Below, one piece after another: positions 34,747-45,089 of a stretch of 64,000 bases of DNA. A program made the position numbers and the translations under genes. The notes below the pieces were generated by a model that saw only the letters and a list, made by a program, of their open reading frames with translations, was not told the origin of the DNA and did not search any database. The first letter of the stretch is position 1, and every line of letters begins with the position of its first letter. The stretch is from Bacteroidaceae bacterium (GTDB lineage Bacteria; Bacteroidota; Bacteroidia; Bacteroidales; Bacteroidaceae): NCBI GenBank assembly GCA_024398475.1, contig JAKSJB010000006.1, positions 1-64,000 of the forward strand, in the 5' to 3' direction.

Positions 34747-36168
34747 TTATTCATAAAATAGCACTTTTTTGCCTTGATGGATATAAACACCATGCTGTGG
34801 CTGCTTCACGACCCTACCGTTTAAGTCATAATATACATCGTCAGACGGCAAATATTCAAGTTCCTCAATTCCTGAAGGATCAATACCGAAGTAACTGTCC
34901 ATCTCGGCAAATCTCTTCCTATACCACTCTACGATATAGTCAATTTCCTTCGCAAGGTCATCAACATAGCATGGAGTGTATTTTTGTGTTTTCCAATAAT
35001 CGCACGACTTTTTCCACGCACCGGAATCAATCAACAAGTCCCTATAAGCATATAGTTTATTCTTTACCGAAGTAACGGCAAAGGCATTCTTTCTACCATT
35101 AATCCACTTTTCCTTCAGCAGTTCCTTAAATTCAGCCTGGGAGTTGCACGTGCCGAACGGAATAGGCATGGAAGATATTGATGGAATATCAGATACTTTA
35201 AAGAAATCATTGTATATACCATCATAATACTCCCCCTTTGGACCACCACCAAAAGATGTATCCAAATCCCAAGGAGTATATACAAACCTACGCTTGTTAC
35301 CGTCGGCCTGAATATTACGGGCCGAGATATACGAGTTCTTGTTGCCCCAGTTGTCAGCAATACCCATAGCCATGATGAACACCTGATATTCAGCAAGGTT
35401 GTCAAGATAGAAATGTTCCTTCACGTACTCAAAATTACCTCGGTTCCTATAAATTTCATATAATGGTCCCCAAGCCTGCATCCCCCCGTAATCCTCAGGT
35501 TCGGTAAGTTCCCAAGCATCATGATATTCAATTACCAATGTCGCAGAATCCTCGCTGAACGTATTGGCATAATTCTGATCAAGCAAATTCATCGTACCAT
35601 GCTTATAGATTACCCCACGTACAGTATACGTACCATTCTCCTCCACCTGAGGTTTCTTCAGGTCAAGTAACTTACGGTTAATCCTATCCGTAAGACAATA
35701 TATACCGTAATACTTATTGTTGATATACACCTCCACATACTTTCCCACCGTACCGTTTCTTGAACCAAACTGAGTCTCATAAGGCAGTTTGGAGAACTCG
35801 TTCCAGATGTCAAAGGCTACACGGTTTCGCATACAGATTCTGTCTATAGCCATGGCATCCAGAATCCAACTGCTCGCAGAACGCAATCCACAGAGCGTTG
35901 AATCAATCTCCGTACCATCTACCTCACGCAGTTTCATATTGAACGACGGTTTCATAGAAAATTCCCTGGCAGTAGCACCTCTCGACCTAAACTTGGCAGG
36001 CAAATCAATAACCGACCCATCCGTATCTGTCAGGCTCATATTACCCTGCAGGTAATCTTTACTGTCGGCCAAAGACCCCTTGAACGAAACTCTTAGAACA
36101 GGCAGTTGAGCAGATACTTTCAATGCAACGGATAAAAGCAATAGGATAAATAAAGTATTTCTTTTCAT
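34747..36168 (-). CDS. Secreted CotH-type protein kinase
   Basis: 473 residues with a signal peptide (MKRNTLFILLLLSVALKVSAQ). The CotH kinase-like core runs from about 40 to 420: FRSRGATAREFSMKPS, a stretch where the nucleotide-site Lys is expected; GIADNWGNKNSY, the HRD-equivalent; and TPWDLDTSFGG near residue 300, the DFG-equivalent. CotH enzymes are atypical kinases acting outside the cytoplasm. The C-terminus (YYDLNGRVVKQPQHGVYIHQGKKVL) is a Prevotella-type sorting tail. It is last in a four-gene cluster of secreted proteins that also includes a larger CotH protein. Confidence 0.85.
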   Translation of the reverse strand: MKRNTLFILLLLSVALKVSAQLPVLRVSFKGSLADSKDYLQGNMSLTDTDGSVIDLPAKFRSRGATAREFSMKPSFNMKLREVDGTEIDSTLCGLRSASSWILDAMAIDRICMRNRVAFDIWNEFSKLPYETQFGSRNGTVGKYVEVYINNKYYGIYCLTDRINRKLLDLKKPQVEENGTYTVRGVIYKHGTMNLLDQNYANTFSEDSATLVIEYHDAWELTEPEDYGGMQAWGPLYEIYRNRGNFEYVKEHFYLDNLAEYQVFIMAMGIADNWGNKNSYISARNIQADGNKRRFVYTPWDLDTSFGGGPKGEYYDGIYNDFFKVSDIPSISSMPIPFGTCNSQAEFKELLKEKWINGRKNAFAVTSVKNKLYAYRDLLIDSGAWKKSCDYWKTQKYTPCYVDDLAKEIDYIVEWYRKRFAEMDSYFGIDPSGIEELEYLPSDDVYYDLNGRVVKQPQHGVYIHQGKKVLFYE

Positions 36169-36200
36169 TATGGTAAATTTATAGTTATTATTACAGATTG

Positions 36201-39200
36201 TTATTCTGCCTTCTGACGCACAAGTTCCAGGAAATTCTCACCATCATCACTCACCTCAACTACGTACATCTTACCCTTTTCCAATTTAGGAGAAGAACAT
36301 ACAAGAGTTGAAGTCCCATAGGCTGGAGTCTCTATGCGCATCACGTCCTCATCCTGTTCGGTTGCAATCCTCACGAATCTCTTCACACCTTCCTTTTTCT
36401 TTAGACAGATATAAGCCTGACCGGAACGTGAACCCTGAGGAACGTCACTCTTGTAACCTACTCCAATCAAAGTACCACCATTGACTGCAAAAGTCTTGCC
36501 GTCGTTGTCGAAAGCAGCCTCGTTTGGATAGGCACCCACTACATACAGTTTTCCACCATTGATCTTGATGGAACCATTGCTGTCCATACCATCATCAACC
36601 ATACTTGAGCCAAATATCTCGCCGCCGTTGATTTCAATTCCATCTACAGCATTGATAGGGTCGTCGAAAGTCGTGAGCACCAGTTTTCCGCCGTTCACAG
36701 TCAGTTTTTTTGTAGAAGCAACACCCACGCCGCCGTTCCTGCCGATAGTCTTAACAAATACCTCACCTCCGTTTACGGTCACGTTGGCTGCATGAACTGC
36801 AGTAGCACCCTGTTCGTCCAGACTGTCGTCCTGATAGTTGCTCTCACCTATAGTGATGATATGTATGCAACCTCCGTTGATTATGACGTTCTTCTTCGTG
36901 AACAGACCCTTACCGTTGTTTCCGGAATTGAAGATGTTGATTACACCACCATTAACCGCAATATCCTCAGTAGATTCCATAAGAGAAGAATCGTCCCGAT
37001 CTGACACAAGTTTCAGAATACCTTCACCATACACAGCAATATTACCAATGGCATTGATACCCGACAGTTCATTCTCTGTCTCCTCCTTGGTCATAAGATA
37101 TATGGAATCAGCACAACTGCAGGTTACAGCGGCACCCTCCATGCAACCAAGACGAGCATTATCGAGAGTAATCTTCATCTTCTTTGTAGCGTTGATACTA
37201 ACATGGGCACAGTCAGAAGTTCCCGTAAGAATGTAATTCACGCCCTCAAGGTCGGATTCGATACTGACAGACGAACCATCCTGCACGATGGTAAAGTCGC
37301 TGACATTACCCACTACCTTTACCTCTTCACCGGCATATACAATTTGGAGACTGCGCTGAGTCTGGAATGTAGGAGTAGCCTTGAAAGCATTAATATCCTT
37401 CGGTATAGGATTGCTATAATGAGTATCGAACTTCACGTCCGACTGATATTCCTCAGGAACGAAAGCATTTGTAGGGTAGAACTCGCCCATTTCTGTTACG
37501 ACCTCCTTGATTTTGTTGGCATCATAACTTACTGCCCCATCTTCACGCTGAACAATCATTTCCGTATCTTTGAAATCTACCGACATGATACCATCAATTG
37601 GTTCTCTGCTCACCTTACCCGGAACTGTAGCCACATTTCCTTCAAACTCTGCAATACTATCGTAACCCACTACATACAGAGCCTTCTCCTCCAGTTTAGG
37701 TTCTGTATATTCGGCAGGTTTCCACGAAGCCACCTTCTCCTCAAACTTGGCATAGTTTCTTTCCAGGAAATCACAGATAAAGTCTATCTCCTCATAGACC
37801 GTACCGTCAATTTTCACATCCTTTCCTGAGTCTTTCCCTCCAATCAAATCATAAACATACTCCTTTTCCCTTTCCCAGGCACCTGATTTGGTAAACAAGT
37901 CACCATACTTCATCATACGCTTACGTATGTTTTCAATCGATAGTTCATGAGTCTTCAGGTACTGCCAGCGGTCGTTGAGTCGGGTAGCAAAGTTATTCGG
38001 ACGGCGTTCCTTCAGTCTCCAAAACAAACCGTTGATTCCGCCGAGTTGTTCTCCCCAAGCCATCCATTTTTTGTCGTCACCAACTTTGTCACCACCAGCA
38101 TTTCGTCCAAGCGTGGCATCTAGATCCCACGGAGTAAAAAGCAGGCGGCTGTCCTTCTTGATGTTTCTTATGCTCAGGAAATAGTTCTTTTGAAGGTTAT
38201 CCATCCATTGAAAAGCCTGAGAACAGATTACATAATTGATTACATTATCGAAATAGAACAGACTTTCCACGCTGTCAGCAAATACAGTATTGCTACTCCT
38301 GTCCTTGCCAACGATATCAATTGCATGGAGAATAGGATCAAAGTAAGCCTGATTCTGACGATCTGAAGGATATTCCTGCATCCAATACTCTTGCCTATTT
38401 GGTGAGTCATCAAGCGGCCATACGAGAGTATCGTTCGTAGGTAGTTCGTCATAGTCATAGAAAGTGGTCTCAGAACATCTGAACTTAGCCTTCCACAGCA
38501 GTCCTCTTGTCTCCTCTTCCGAAGTCTCAGTAGCCTCTTTAGTCTTTTTCAAGTTCAGTTTCTTACGGTCAACCTTGTCCGTAAAGCAGTATAGACCGTT
38601 GTATTTACCTTTAGTGAATACCTCCACGAATTCACCCTGCGTACCGTTGCATTGATATTGGTTATCTTTCTCGTAAGGCAGGTCGTCGATAGCATTCCAA
38701 ATATCAAATATCAGACGGTTTCTCATTCGTGAATGGTCACTATACATGGCATCCAGAATCCAGTCACCATCGTTCCTGTAACCAAGAAGATGAGCATCCA
38801 GTTCCTCACCGTTTTCATCCCACAGTTCAATGCCGAAACTCTTCTTCGGTTTTCCTGCAGAAGTCACACCTCTTACGTGAATGCCGATATTTGAGTAGAA
38901 CTCAGACAGACCTTCCGTTCTAAAACGAGCATCTATAACCGTAATGGAAGACGGATATTTTATGTCATGGTCATATCTCTTCCAAAGTTCATATAGTTTC
39001 TTTTGGTCGGATTCTATCAGCACCAGCGGCAAGGTAGTAAACACCATCTTCCACTCATGCAGGCTGCCGTCATTATCAGTAAGCGTCAGCGTGTTTACAG
39101 TCCTGTCACTCCAGTCGTTCACAGCAAAGTTCCCGTGTCCCGCAATGAGTTCGATTCCATTTAGCACCACCGACCTATAAAGTTCCTCATCCCATCGCAT

Positions 39201-39380
39201 CGTACCTTTTAGGGCATAGTCAGCCTCAGGTTCAAGAGTAGCATACAACTTACCTGCAGTACTGTCAGCCACCAGCGGCACCTCATTAAGCCATAGGCCA
39301 CAATACCGTTTCTGTGCAATACCAACGCTACAGATGCTTAAAACAGCAATCAATACCAAAAATCTATTTCTCAAATTCAT
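36201..39380 (-). CDS. CotH kinase fused to a beta-helix/carbohydrate-binding region
   Basis: 1059 residues. A signal peptide (1-22) is followed by a segment with GIHVRGVTSAGKPKKSFGIEL and the CotH catalytic region (MDNLQKNYFLSIRNI; TPWDLDATLGR near 418), up to about 560. A linker follows, then about 690-1000 forms a repetitive beta-helix-like region (ITVNGGEVFVKTIG, LTVNGGKLVLTTF, IEINGGEIFG), the DUF4353-type carbohydrate-binding family. The C-terminus lacks the NGxR tail of its neighbours. The fusion puts a predicted surface kinase and a binding scaffold in one chain; the substrate is unknown. Confidence 0.8.
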   Translation of the reverse strand: MNLRNRFLVLIAVLSICSVGIAQKRYCGLWLNEVPLVADSTAGKLYATLEPEADYALKGTMRWDEELYRSVVLNGIELIAGHGNFAVNDWSDRTVNTLTLTDNDGSLHEWKMVFTTLPLVLIESDQKKLYELWKRYDHDIKYPSSITVIDARFRTEGLSEFYSNIGIHVRGVTSAGKPKKSFGIELWDENGEELDAHLLGYRNDGDWILDAMYSDHSRMRNRLIFDIWNAIDDLPYEKDNQYQCNGTQGEFVEVFTKGKYNGLYCFTDKVDRKKLNLKKTKEATETSEEETRGLLWKAKFRCSETTFYDYDELPTNDTLVWPLDDSPNRQEYWMQEYPSDRQNQAYFDPILHAIDIVGKDRSSNTVFADSVESLFYFDNVINYVICSQAFQWMDNLQKNYFLSIRNIKKDSRLLFTPWDLDATLGRNAGGDKVGDDKKWMAWGEQLGGINGLFWRLKERRPNNFATRLNDRWQYLKTHELSIENIRKRMMKYGDLFTKSGAWEREKEYVYDLIGGKDSGKDVKIDGTVYEEIDFICDFLERNYAKFEEKVASWKPAEYTEPKLEEKALYVVGYDSIAEFEGNVATVPGKVSREPIDGIMSVDFKDTEMIVQREDGAVSYDANKIKEVVTEMGEFYPTNAFVPEEYQSDVKFDTHYSNPIPKDINAFKATPTFQTQRSLQIVYAGEEVKVVGNVSDFTIVQDGSSVSIESDLEGVNYILTGTSDCAHVSINATKKMKITLDNARLGCMEGAAVTCSCADSIYLMTKEETENELSGINAIGNIAVYGEGILKLVSDRDDSSLMESTEDIAVNGGVINIFNSGNNGKGLFTKKNVIINGGCIHIITIGESNYQDDSLDEQGATAVHAANVTVNGGEVFVKTIGRNGGVGVASTKKLTVNGGKLVLTTFDDPINAVDGIEINGGEIFGSSMVDDGMDSNGSIKINGGKLYVVGAYPNEAAFDNDGKTFAVNGGTLIGVGYKSDVPQGSRSGQAYICLKKKEGVKRFVRIATEQDEDVMRIETPAYGTSTLVCSSPKLEKGKMYVVEVSDDGENFLELVRQKAE

Positions 39381-39492
39381 ATACTTTTTTTGTAAAAGTC
39401 TTCAAGGTTCCGTTAATGTTTCAAAGGGTTACAGCTAATGACCAATGGCTCTTCGACTCGTTGGCTCATTAAACCCATATCAATATTTCTTT

Positions 39493-41460
39493 TTAATATT
39501 TCTTTTTAGTTCCCAAAGTCGTCATAAGCTTTTCCACCATGAATTCATACTCAATCACAGCATCTGCATAAACTGCATTCTCAACCACTCCACAGTACTC
39601 TTCCCCAGAAGTGAGAGTGTTGAAACTGACAACCTTGTATTTCTTTCCAACCTGAATGTCCTTGTGCGAGATCAGCACGCCAATAGGATTGTATGTATCG
39701 GCAACCCTCAAGGTGATAATGTTGTTGTCCGATTCATCTACAAGAGCCAGATACTTAATGTTCTTCTCAATGTAGCAGAGGATAGTAGCCTGCTCACTCT
39801 TACTATCCCAAGGAGTAGAGGAATAGCCTCCTACACCAATAATCTGACCGCCGTACATCTGAAAAGTCTTACCGTCATTGTCAATACCCGCTTGATTTCC
39901 AGGTGCACCAATTGCATACATCCTTCCGCCATCAATATATATACCGCCGTTGCAGTCGTAGGCATCGTTGTCCGTACTGCACACAAACACGTCACCGCCC
40001 ATCAGTTTTGAGTTGACTGCATTTAGTCCGTCATCAAAGCAATACGACCTGACCGTACCGCCGAAAATCTCCGAATCATGCTTTGCCTCAAGACCCTCAG
40101 CACCATTGCCGCCAGAACATCTGCAAGTGACGCTGCCAGAACGTACAATGATGTTGTGGCTGGACTTTATACCTTTTGGCGAAGACTTTGTCGGACATTC
40201 CGGATCAGAAGGGTCGATAGATGCCCTTTGTCCCGCAGTTCTCACGAAAATCTGAGCCCCGTCGACAACTACGTCGTTACCAGTCTTGTTATCTGTACCG
40301 GCACTCATTCCCTTACCAGCACTACCCGTAGCACATACACGTATCTCACCTCCATTGAGCGTAAGCGTGCGGTCACATTTCAGTCCACATGCCGAACTAT
40401 AATCCTGTTCTTCATCCTCCCAAACTGCATCACCAGTCACGATAACAGTCAGTTTACCGCCATTGATGGTAATGAGAGAATCTGTCTTCACACCCTTCGC
40501 TGCATCACCCTCAGCCAAAACCTGAAGCACACCACCGCCCATCTCAAATCTACTCTTAGCCTTCACGGCATCACCCTTCACGGCATGCGTCACTACCTGA
40601 ACAAAACCGCTGATGAAGTGCAGATAATCATCTGAAGCCATACCGTTCTTGTGGTAACCGTCGATGAATAAACAGCCGCTACCGCTTACACACACCTGAC
40701 CCTCCGAGAAGAAACAGCCACGCTGGTCCTCGCCCGGATATTTCTCATACTCCACACCATCAGAAAGTCTGTTGACAGTACCCTCGTTCAGTACCAAAAA
40801 CAGACGTTTCTTGCATTGGTTATTTATAGCAGCACCCTTCGGATTGGTCAGTTCCACCCCATCGAGCACCAGTTTTGCCTTCTTCCCGCCATACAACTTC
40901 AGCGAACCATCATCCGACTTACCCCTCAATCTGTATTCCACACCTGCACACTCGGAATTGATGACCACATGATTGCCCTCAATCACAGCCTCCACACAAC
41001 CATCGTTATCCTCCACCACAGCCTCAGAACCGCCAAAAGTGACAGTCACCTGATGCAACCACGAACTATGATCAACAAAATCATCATATCGGCTGTCGTT
41101 CTCATCCGTTACCTCAGCCTCAGCCACAGAAGCCAAAGCCCTGTCATATGACATGAAAGCCACCTCAAAGTCAAACAAAGGCTGCAACGATTCAGGAATT
41201 ACCTGACTGCGCCTGCTGTCCATCTCCTTCCAACCCATCACGTCACCCACACCTACAGACATCTCCTTCACCTTGTCACCTGAACGGAAAGCAGCAATAC
41301 CATCGTGAAAGTCAATACCGTCAACATTCAATACGAGAGAAGATGTCTCAGGACTGCCCTCATGAGTTATAAACACATTTCTCTGAGCATGACCGCCTAC
41401 CTGCACCAAAGACAGCAACAGGCACAAGACTGCCTGTCTAATAAAGCAACACTTCATCAT
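39493..41460 (-). CDS. Secreted beta-helix (DUF4353-type) carbohydrate-binding protein
   Basis: 655 residues with an N-terminal signal peptide (MMKCCFIRQAVLCLLLSLVQVGGHA). Most of the chain (about 160-590) is the same repetitive region seen in the CotH fusion next door: LTLNGGEIRVCATGSAGKG, ITINGGKLTVIVTGDAV, IYIDGGRMYAIGAPGNQAGIDNDGKTF. The last repeat is closely similar to the 1059-residue protein (KLYVVGAYPNEAAFDNDGKTF), which suggests duplication of the domain. No CotH motifs are present. It may be a partner or substrate of the neighbouring kinases, by inference from the operon. Confidence 0.75.
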   Translation of the reverse strand: MMKCCFIRQAVLCLLLSLVQVGGHAQRNVFITHEGSPETSSLVLNVDGIDFHDGIAAFRSGDKVKEMSVGVGDVMGWKEMDSRRSQVIPESLQPLFDFEVAFMSYDRALASVAEAEVTDENDSRYDDFVDHSSWLHQVTVTFGGSEAVVEDNDGCVEAVIEGNHVVINSECAGVEYRLRGKSDDGSLKLYGGKKAKLVLDGVELTNPKGAAINNQCKKRLFLVLNEGTVNRLSDGVEYEKYPGEDQRGCFFSEGQVCVSGSGCLFIDGYHKNGMASDDYLHFISGFVQVVTHAVKGDAVKAKSRFEMGGGVLQVLAEGDAAKGVKTDSLITINGGKLTVIVTGDAVWEDEEQDYSSACGLKCDRTLTLNGGEIRVCATGSAGKGMSAGTDNKTGNDVVVDGAQIFVRTAGQRASIDPSDPECPTKSSPKGIKSSHNIIVRSGSVTCRCSGGNGAEGLEAKHDSEIFGGTVRSYCFDDGLNAVNSKLMGGDVFVCSTDNDAYDCNGGIYIDGGRMYAIGAPGNQAGIDNDGKTFQMYGGQIIGVGGYSSTPWDSKSEQATILCYIEKNIKYLALVDESDNNIITLRVADTYNPIGVLISHKDIQVGKKYKVVSFNTLTSGEEYCGVVENAVYADAVIEYEFMVEKLMTTLGTKKKY

Positions 41461-41469
41461 ACCGACAGA

Positions 41470-41970
41470 TTATCTGATGATAAACTTAATGGAATTCCTG
41501 CCACTCTTGAACACATACACGCCCCCCTTCAGTTCTAAGAACTGAACCAAAGCAATACCGTCCTTCGACAGTTTTCTGCGTATGACAAGCCTACCGTCAG
41601 TATCATAAACATTTACCACGTCACCATCTGAGCCGCACACCTTCACACAGTCGTCCGAAAACGAGATAACTGAACCGTTATCCTCTTTCTTGGCATCAAT
41701 ACCCAAAACCTCAGAATCAGCAAACGACCACGACTTCACGTCAGCGAACACCCATTCCCCGACAGTTCCCTCAACAGAAACAAGGGAAACGACATCGTTG
41801 CTGAAACTCATCTGAGGACGTTTTGTAAAATCACAGTAAACCTCAGTACCGTCGTTCAGCAAAACACATAAAGTAAGTTTCTCAGGATTATTCCCAGCAA
41901 ATACATTTCCATTTAAAACCCCAATCAAATGGCATAAAGCCACTAAAAAGCAAATAGCAAAATTTCTCAT
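41470..41970 (-). CDS. Small secreted protein with sorting-type C-terminus
   Basis: 166 residues from ATG 41970 (MRNFAICFLVALCHLIGVLNG, signal peptide). The middle (LTLCVLLNDGTEVYCDFTKRPQMSF) resembles the N-terminal strands common to Prevotella surface proteins. The end (VYDTDGRLVIRRKLSKDGIALVQFLELKGGVYVFKSG) is a T9SS-type/por-like tail. The family was not recognised. It is first in the four-gene secreted cluster, 9 bp upstream of the beta-helix protein gene. Confidence 0.65.
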   Translation of the reverse strand: MRNFAICFLVALCHLIGVLNGNVFAGNNPEKLTLCVLLNDGTEVYCDFTKRPQMSFSNDVVSLVSVEGTVGEWVFADVKSWSFADSEVLGIDAKKEDNGSVISFSDDCVKVCGSDGDVVNVYDTDGRLVIRRKLSKDGIALVQFLELKGGVYVFKSGRNSIKFIIR

Positions 41971-42020
41971 TCTTACCAAAATCAATACTTAAAATTTATC
42001 ATTTCCTCACATATTCGCTG

Positions 42021-42028
42021 CAAAGATA
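42021..42028 (-). promoter_or_regulatory. Promoter of the CotH/beta-helix cluster
   Basis: TATCTTTG on the minus strand, about 50 bp upstream of the first gene of the cluster. Confidence 0.55.
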
Positions 42029-42266
42029 CGACAAAAAAATGAAAAACCTACCTACACCTTATATAAAAATGAAAAAAGCAAATGTAAACATTTATGCCAA
42101 CCCTGTGGAACTTTATAAAATTATTAACCTTCTACCCCCTATTCTAAGTCATGGCGAACCCGATAATAATTCAGCAGATTTCACAAGGTTTGATTGATTT
42201 TGATGTAAATGTCGCTTAATTATATTTTTAAATATACAGATTCATTGTTATTAAAAAATAAATTAA

Positions 42267-42274
42267 TAATTTTG
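42267..42274 (+). promoter_or_regulatory. Promoter of the GH51 gene
   Basis: TAATTTTG with TTG 17 bp upstream (42247-42249). It lies downstream of an in-frame ATG at 42209, which rules that start out and supports ATG 42317. Confidence 0.5.
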
Positions 42275-42316
42275 CGCAAGTTTATTAACAACAATTTTAT
42301 TAACAACAATTACAGT

Positions 42317-44818
42317 ATGAGAAACTATTGTTTCCTTTTATCTGCTCTGCTGATTACTGCTTGTGCAAATAAGGCACAGGTGATAATTGATGTAGATGCA
42401 ATTCAGCAAGGTCCTGAAATTAGTCCTGTTCATTATGGTCTCTTCTATGAGGATATAAATCACGCTGCCGATGGTGGCCTATATGCTGAACTTATCCGAA
42501 ACAGATCTTTTGAAGATAATACAATGAAACAGGATGATCTTTCAAAGGTAAAAGGTGAATATTCAGAAATCAGCAACTGGTTTGCTATTGGCAATGCACA
42601 GATGAACCTTACTCAGAATAATCTCCTCAACACGGTGCAGCACAATGCCTTGAACGTGAAGTTTACAGTTCCCGGCGACGGTGTACGCAATGAAGGATTC
42701 TGGGGTATGAATGTTGTTGCAGGTCAAAAGTATGAACTGAATTTCTTTGCCAGAAGCGATAAGGGATTCAATGGCACTCTGATGGCTTCGCTTATCTCTG
42801 TCAATGGAGAAAATCTCGGTAGCACTCCTATCGAGGTGAAAATAACAGACAAGTGGACAAAGTTCTCTGCTTCTATTATTGCCAAGGGTAATGACCCCAA
42901 AGCCCAGTTTGCTCTCACTTCAGACAATGCCGGAGAGTTGATGCTCGATGTGGTTTCACTCTTCCCTCCTACTTTCAAGAATCGTCCTAATGGTATGCGT
43001 CCTGACCTTGCCCAGATGTTGGTTGACATGCATCCCCGATTCCTGCGTTTCCCTGGAGGATGCTTTGTAGAGGGCCAAGAAAGTCCAGACAACGCTTTCC
43101 GCTGGAAACGCACCATAGGTCCTATCGAGGAACGTGAGGGTCACCCGAATGTCAATTGGGGATACCGCACTACAGATGGCATAGGTTTCCATGAGTATCT
43201 TCAACTTAGCGAAGACATCGGCGCTAAACCGCTCTATGTAGTGAATGTAGGTATTTGGCACGGTGGCTGCGATCCTTATGACAGCATCGACAGTTGGATT
43301 GAGGAATGCCTCGATGCCTTGGAATATGCCAACGGCGACGTCTCAACCCCTTACGGTAAACTGCGCGCGCAGAACGGTCATCCTGAGCCTTTCGGACTTG
43401 AGTACATTGAAATAGGTAATGAGAACTACAATTATCACATGGACAACAACTCCGACCAATCTGATCATTATCCAGAACGTTATATCCAATTCTACAATGC
43501 CATCAAGGCAAAATATCAAAATGTGACCTGCATCGGAAATGTGGAGTCTTGGAGTACAGATAACCCAAGTTGGCGCAATAATTACCCTGTTGACGTGGTT
43601 GACGAACATTATTACCGTAATCCACGTTGGTTTGCGGAAAGATTCAATAAGTATGACAGTTACCCCCGTGACTCACATAAGGTATATGTAGGTGAATATG
43701 CTGTTACGAGTCAGTTTGGTGCTATTGGAAACATGAACGCCGCTCTTGGAGAGGCTGTCTTCATGATGGGTATGGAGAACAACTCAGATGTGGTTGCTAT
43801 GAATTCCTATGCTCCTATCTTCGTCAATGAGAATGATGCACGTTGGCGTCCTGACATGATCCGGTTCAACTCATACCAAAGTATGGGCACCCCTTCCTAC
43901 TATGTACAGCAACTCTTCCCGAACAATGTTGGTACCCGTGTAGTCAAGACAAAATGCTCCTGGGAACTTAACAAGCCTAAATCAAAGCAGGAAGTGCATC
44001 TGCCGGTTCAGGTAGGTCTCGGTTCATGGAACACAAATGTGCATTTCCGGAAGCCTCAACTCATAGTCGATGGTGAGGAACTATCTATCAATGACCTCTC
44101 AAAATGGAAGGCTGTCAATGGTAATTGGAGCATTGAGAATGGTGAACTAGTACAGCGTTCCAAACTTGAACCTGCCATTAGTATCTTCCCTCAGCAGGTA
44201 ACTTCAAGAAATTATTCATTTAAGGTTCAGGCTATGAAGGAGAGCGGAATGCAAGGGTTCCTGATGCTTGTAGGCTATGTCGATGAAATGAATTATCAAT
44301 GGTATAATGTCGGAGGGTGGAACAATGCCATTAATAGTGTTGAGCAAACTCTCAAGGGCAGCAAGGACGGAATTGCTCCTCAAAAACGCTTCAAGGTAGA
44401 AAACAATCGCTGGTATGACCTTCAGATAGATGTCAACGAAGACAGCCTCCATTGCTATATTGACGGAGAACTTGACTTTGCCTGCAAACTCCAGAAGGGA
44501 CTCATGATGGAAGGTGTATTTGCATCAACTACCATCGATGAGACAACCAACACAATGTATGTGAAGGTCGTAAACCTTGGTGAAGGATATGCTCCCGGCA
44601 TAATCAATCTTGGGAATTGCAAGGTTGACACCAAAACTCCCGAGGCAGTAACACTCACTCAACTCGCTGCTGAAAATGGTACAGATGAGAACACACTCGA
44701 CAACCCTCAACTCATTTGTCCAAAATGCACAGAAATTACATCTGGTAAGTCAAGCAATAGGGTTAAGTTCGATGTTGCTCCTTTCTCAGTCAATATCCTG
44801 AAGATAAAACTCCAGTAA
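42317..44818 (+). CDS. Alpha-L-arabinofuranosidase, GH51 (lipoprotein)
   Basis: 833 residues from ATG 42317. The signal peptide ends in a lipobox (LITAC, Cys16), so it is probably surface or periplasm anchored. A carbohydrate-binding-like N-terminal part is followed by the GH51 TIM barrel with the acid/base Glu in EIGNENYNYH and the nucleophile Glu in VYVGEYAV. A C-terminal beta-sandwich and an extra LamG/CBM-like segment (about 620-760, KWKAVNGNWSIENGELVQ) complete it. It releases arabinose from arabinan or arabinoxylan side chains. No SusC/D pair is in the window. Confidence 0.9.
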   Translation: MRNYCFLLSALLITACANKAQVIIDVDAIQQGPEISPVHYGLFYEDINHAADGGLYAELIRNRSFEDNTMKQDDLSKVKGEYSEISNWFAIGNAQMNLTQNNLLNTVQHNALNVKFTVPGDGVRNEGFWGMNVVAGQKYELNFFARSDKGFNGTLMASLISVNGENLGSTPIEVKITDKWTKFSASIIAKGNDPKAQFALTSDNAGELMLDVVSLFPPTFKNRPNGMRPDLAQMLVDMHPRFLRFPGGCFVEGQESPDNAFRWKRTIGPIEEREGHPNVNWGYRTTDGIGFHEYLQLSEDIGAKPLYVVNVGIWHGGCDPYDSIDSWIEECLDALEYANGDVSTPYGKLRAQNGHPEPFGLEYIEIGNENYNYHMDNNSDQSDHYPERYIQFYNAIKAKYQNVTCIGNVESWSTDNPSWRNNYPVDVVDEHYYRNPRWFAERFNKYDSYPRDSHKVYVGEYAVTSQFGAIGNMNAALGEAVFMMGMENNSDVVAMNSYAPIFVNENDARWRPDMIRFNSYQSMGTPSYYVQQLFPNNVGTRVVKTKCSWELNKPKSKQEVHLPVQVGLGSWNTNVHFRKPQLIVDGEELSINDLSKWKAVNGNWSIENGELVQRSKLEPAISIFPQQVTSRNYSFKVQAMKESGMQGFLMLVGYVDEMNYQWYNVGGWNNAINSVEQTLKGSKDGIAPQKRFKVENNRWYDLQIDVNEDSLHCYIDGELDFACKLQKGLMMEGVFASTTIDETTNTMYVKVVNLGEGYAPGIINLGNCKVDTKTPEAVTLTQLAAENGTDENTLDNPQLICPKCTEITSGKSSNRVKFDVAPFSVNILKIKLQ

Positions 44819-45089
44819 TTTTTGGATTACGAAATTTACTGATTACCTGTCATTATAATATAACAGGAGTTCTCAGGTTGGAACTACAAGCCATAATTCA
44901 TACAACTTGCGAAAGTTTCAGGAGTTTCGTAGTTTTGGAGTTAAAGGGAGTTAAGTAGAAGTTTGACCGCCATACTGCCATTAGCAATTGACTTTTCAGG
45001 TACAAGAACAATTTTTCATCGTTGGAATATGGTTGTAAGTCTATAATTCCTCAGGCTTCCTCCCCTGATTCGTCGTTCTACCTCCGTAG

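Larger units (their letters stand above)
41986..42316. other. Divergent control region between the CotH cluster and GH51 gene
   Basis: 331 bp without a gene, very AT-rich. It holds the minus-strand promoter of the secreted cluster (42021-42028) and the plus-strand promoter of the arabinofuranosidase (42267-42274). Tandem AACAACAATT(T) units lie just before the GH51 start (42287-42312). Confidence 0.7.

Noticed and set aside
42209..42316. 36-residue N-terminal extension of the GH51 enzyme
   Set aside because: It crosses the promoter box and lacks a signal peptide; ATG 42317 opens a clear lipoprotein signal.
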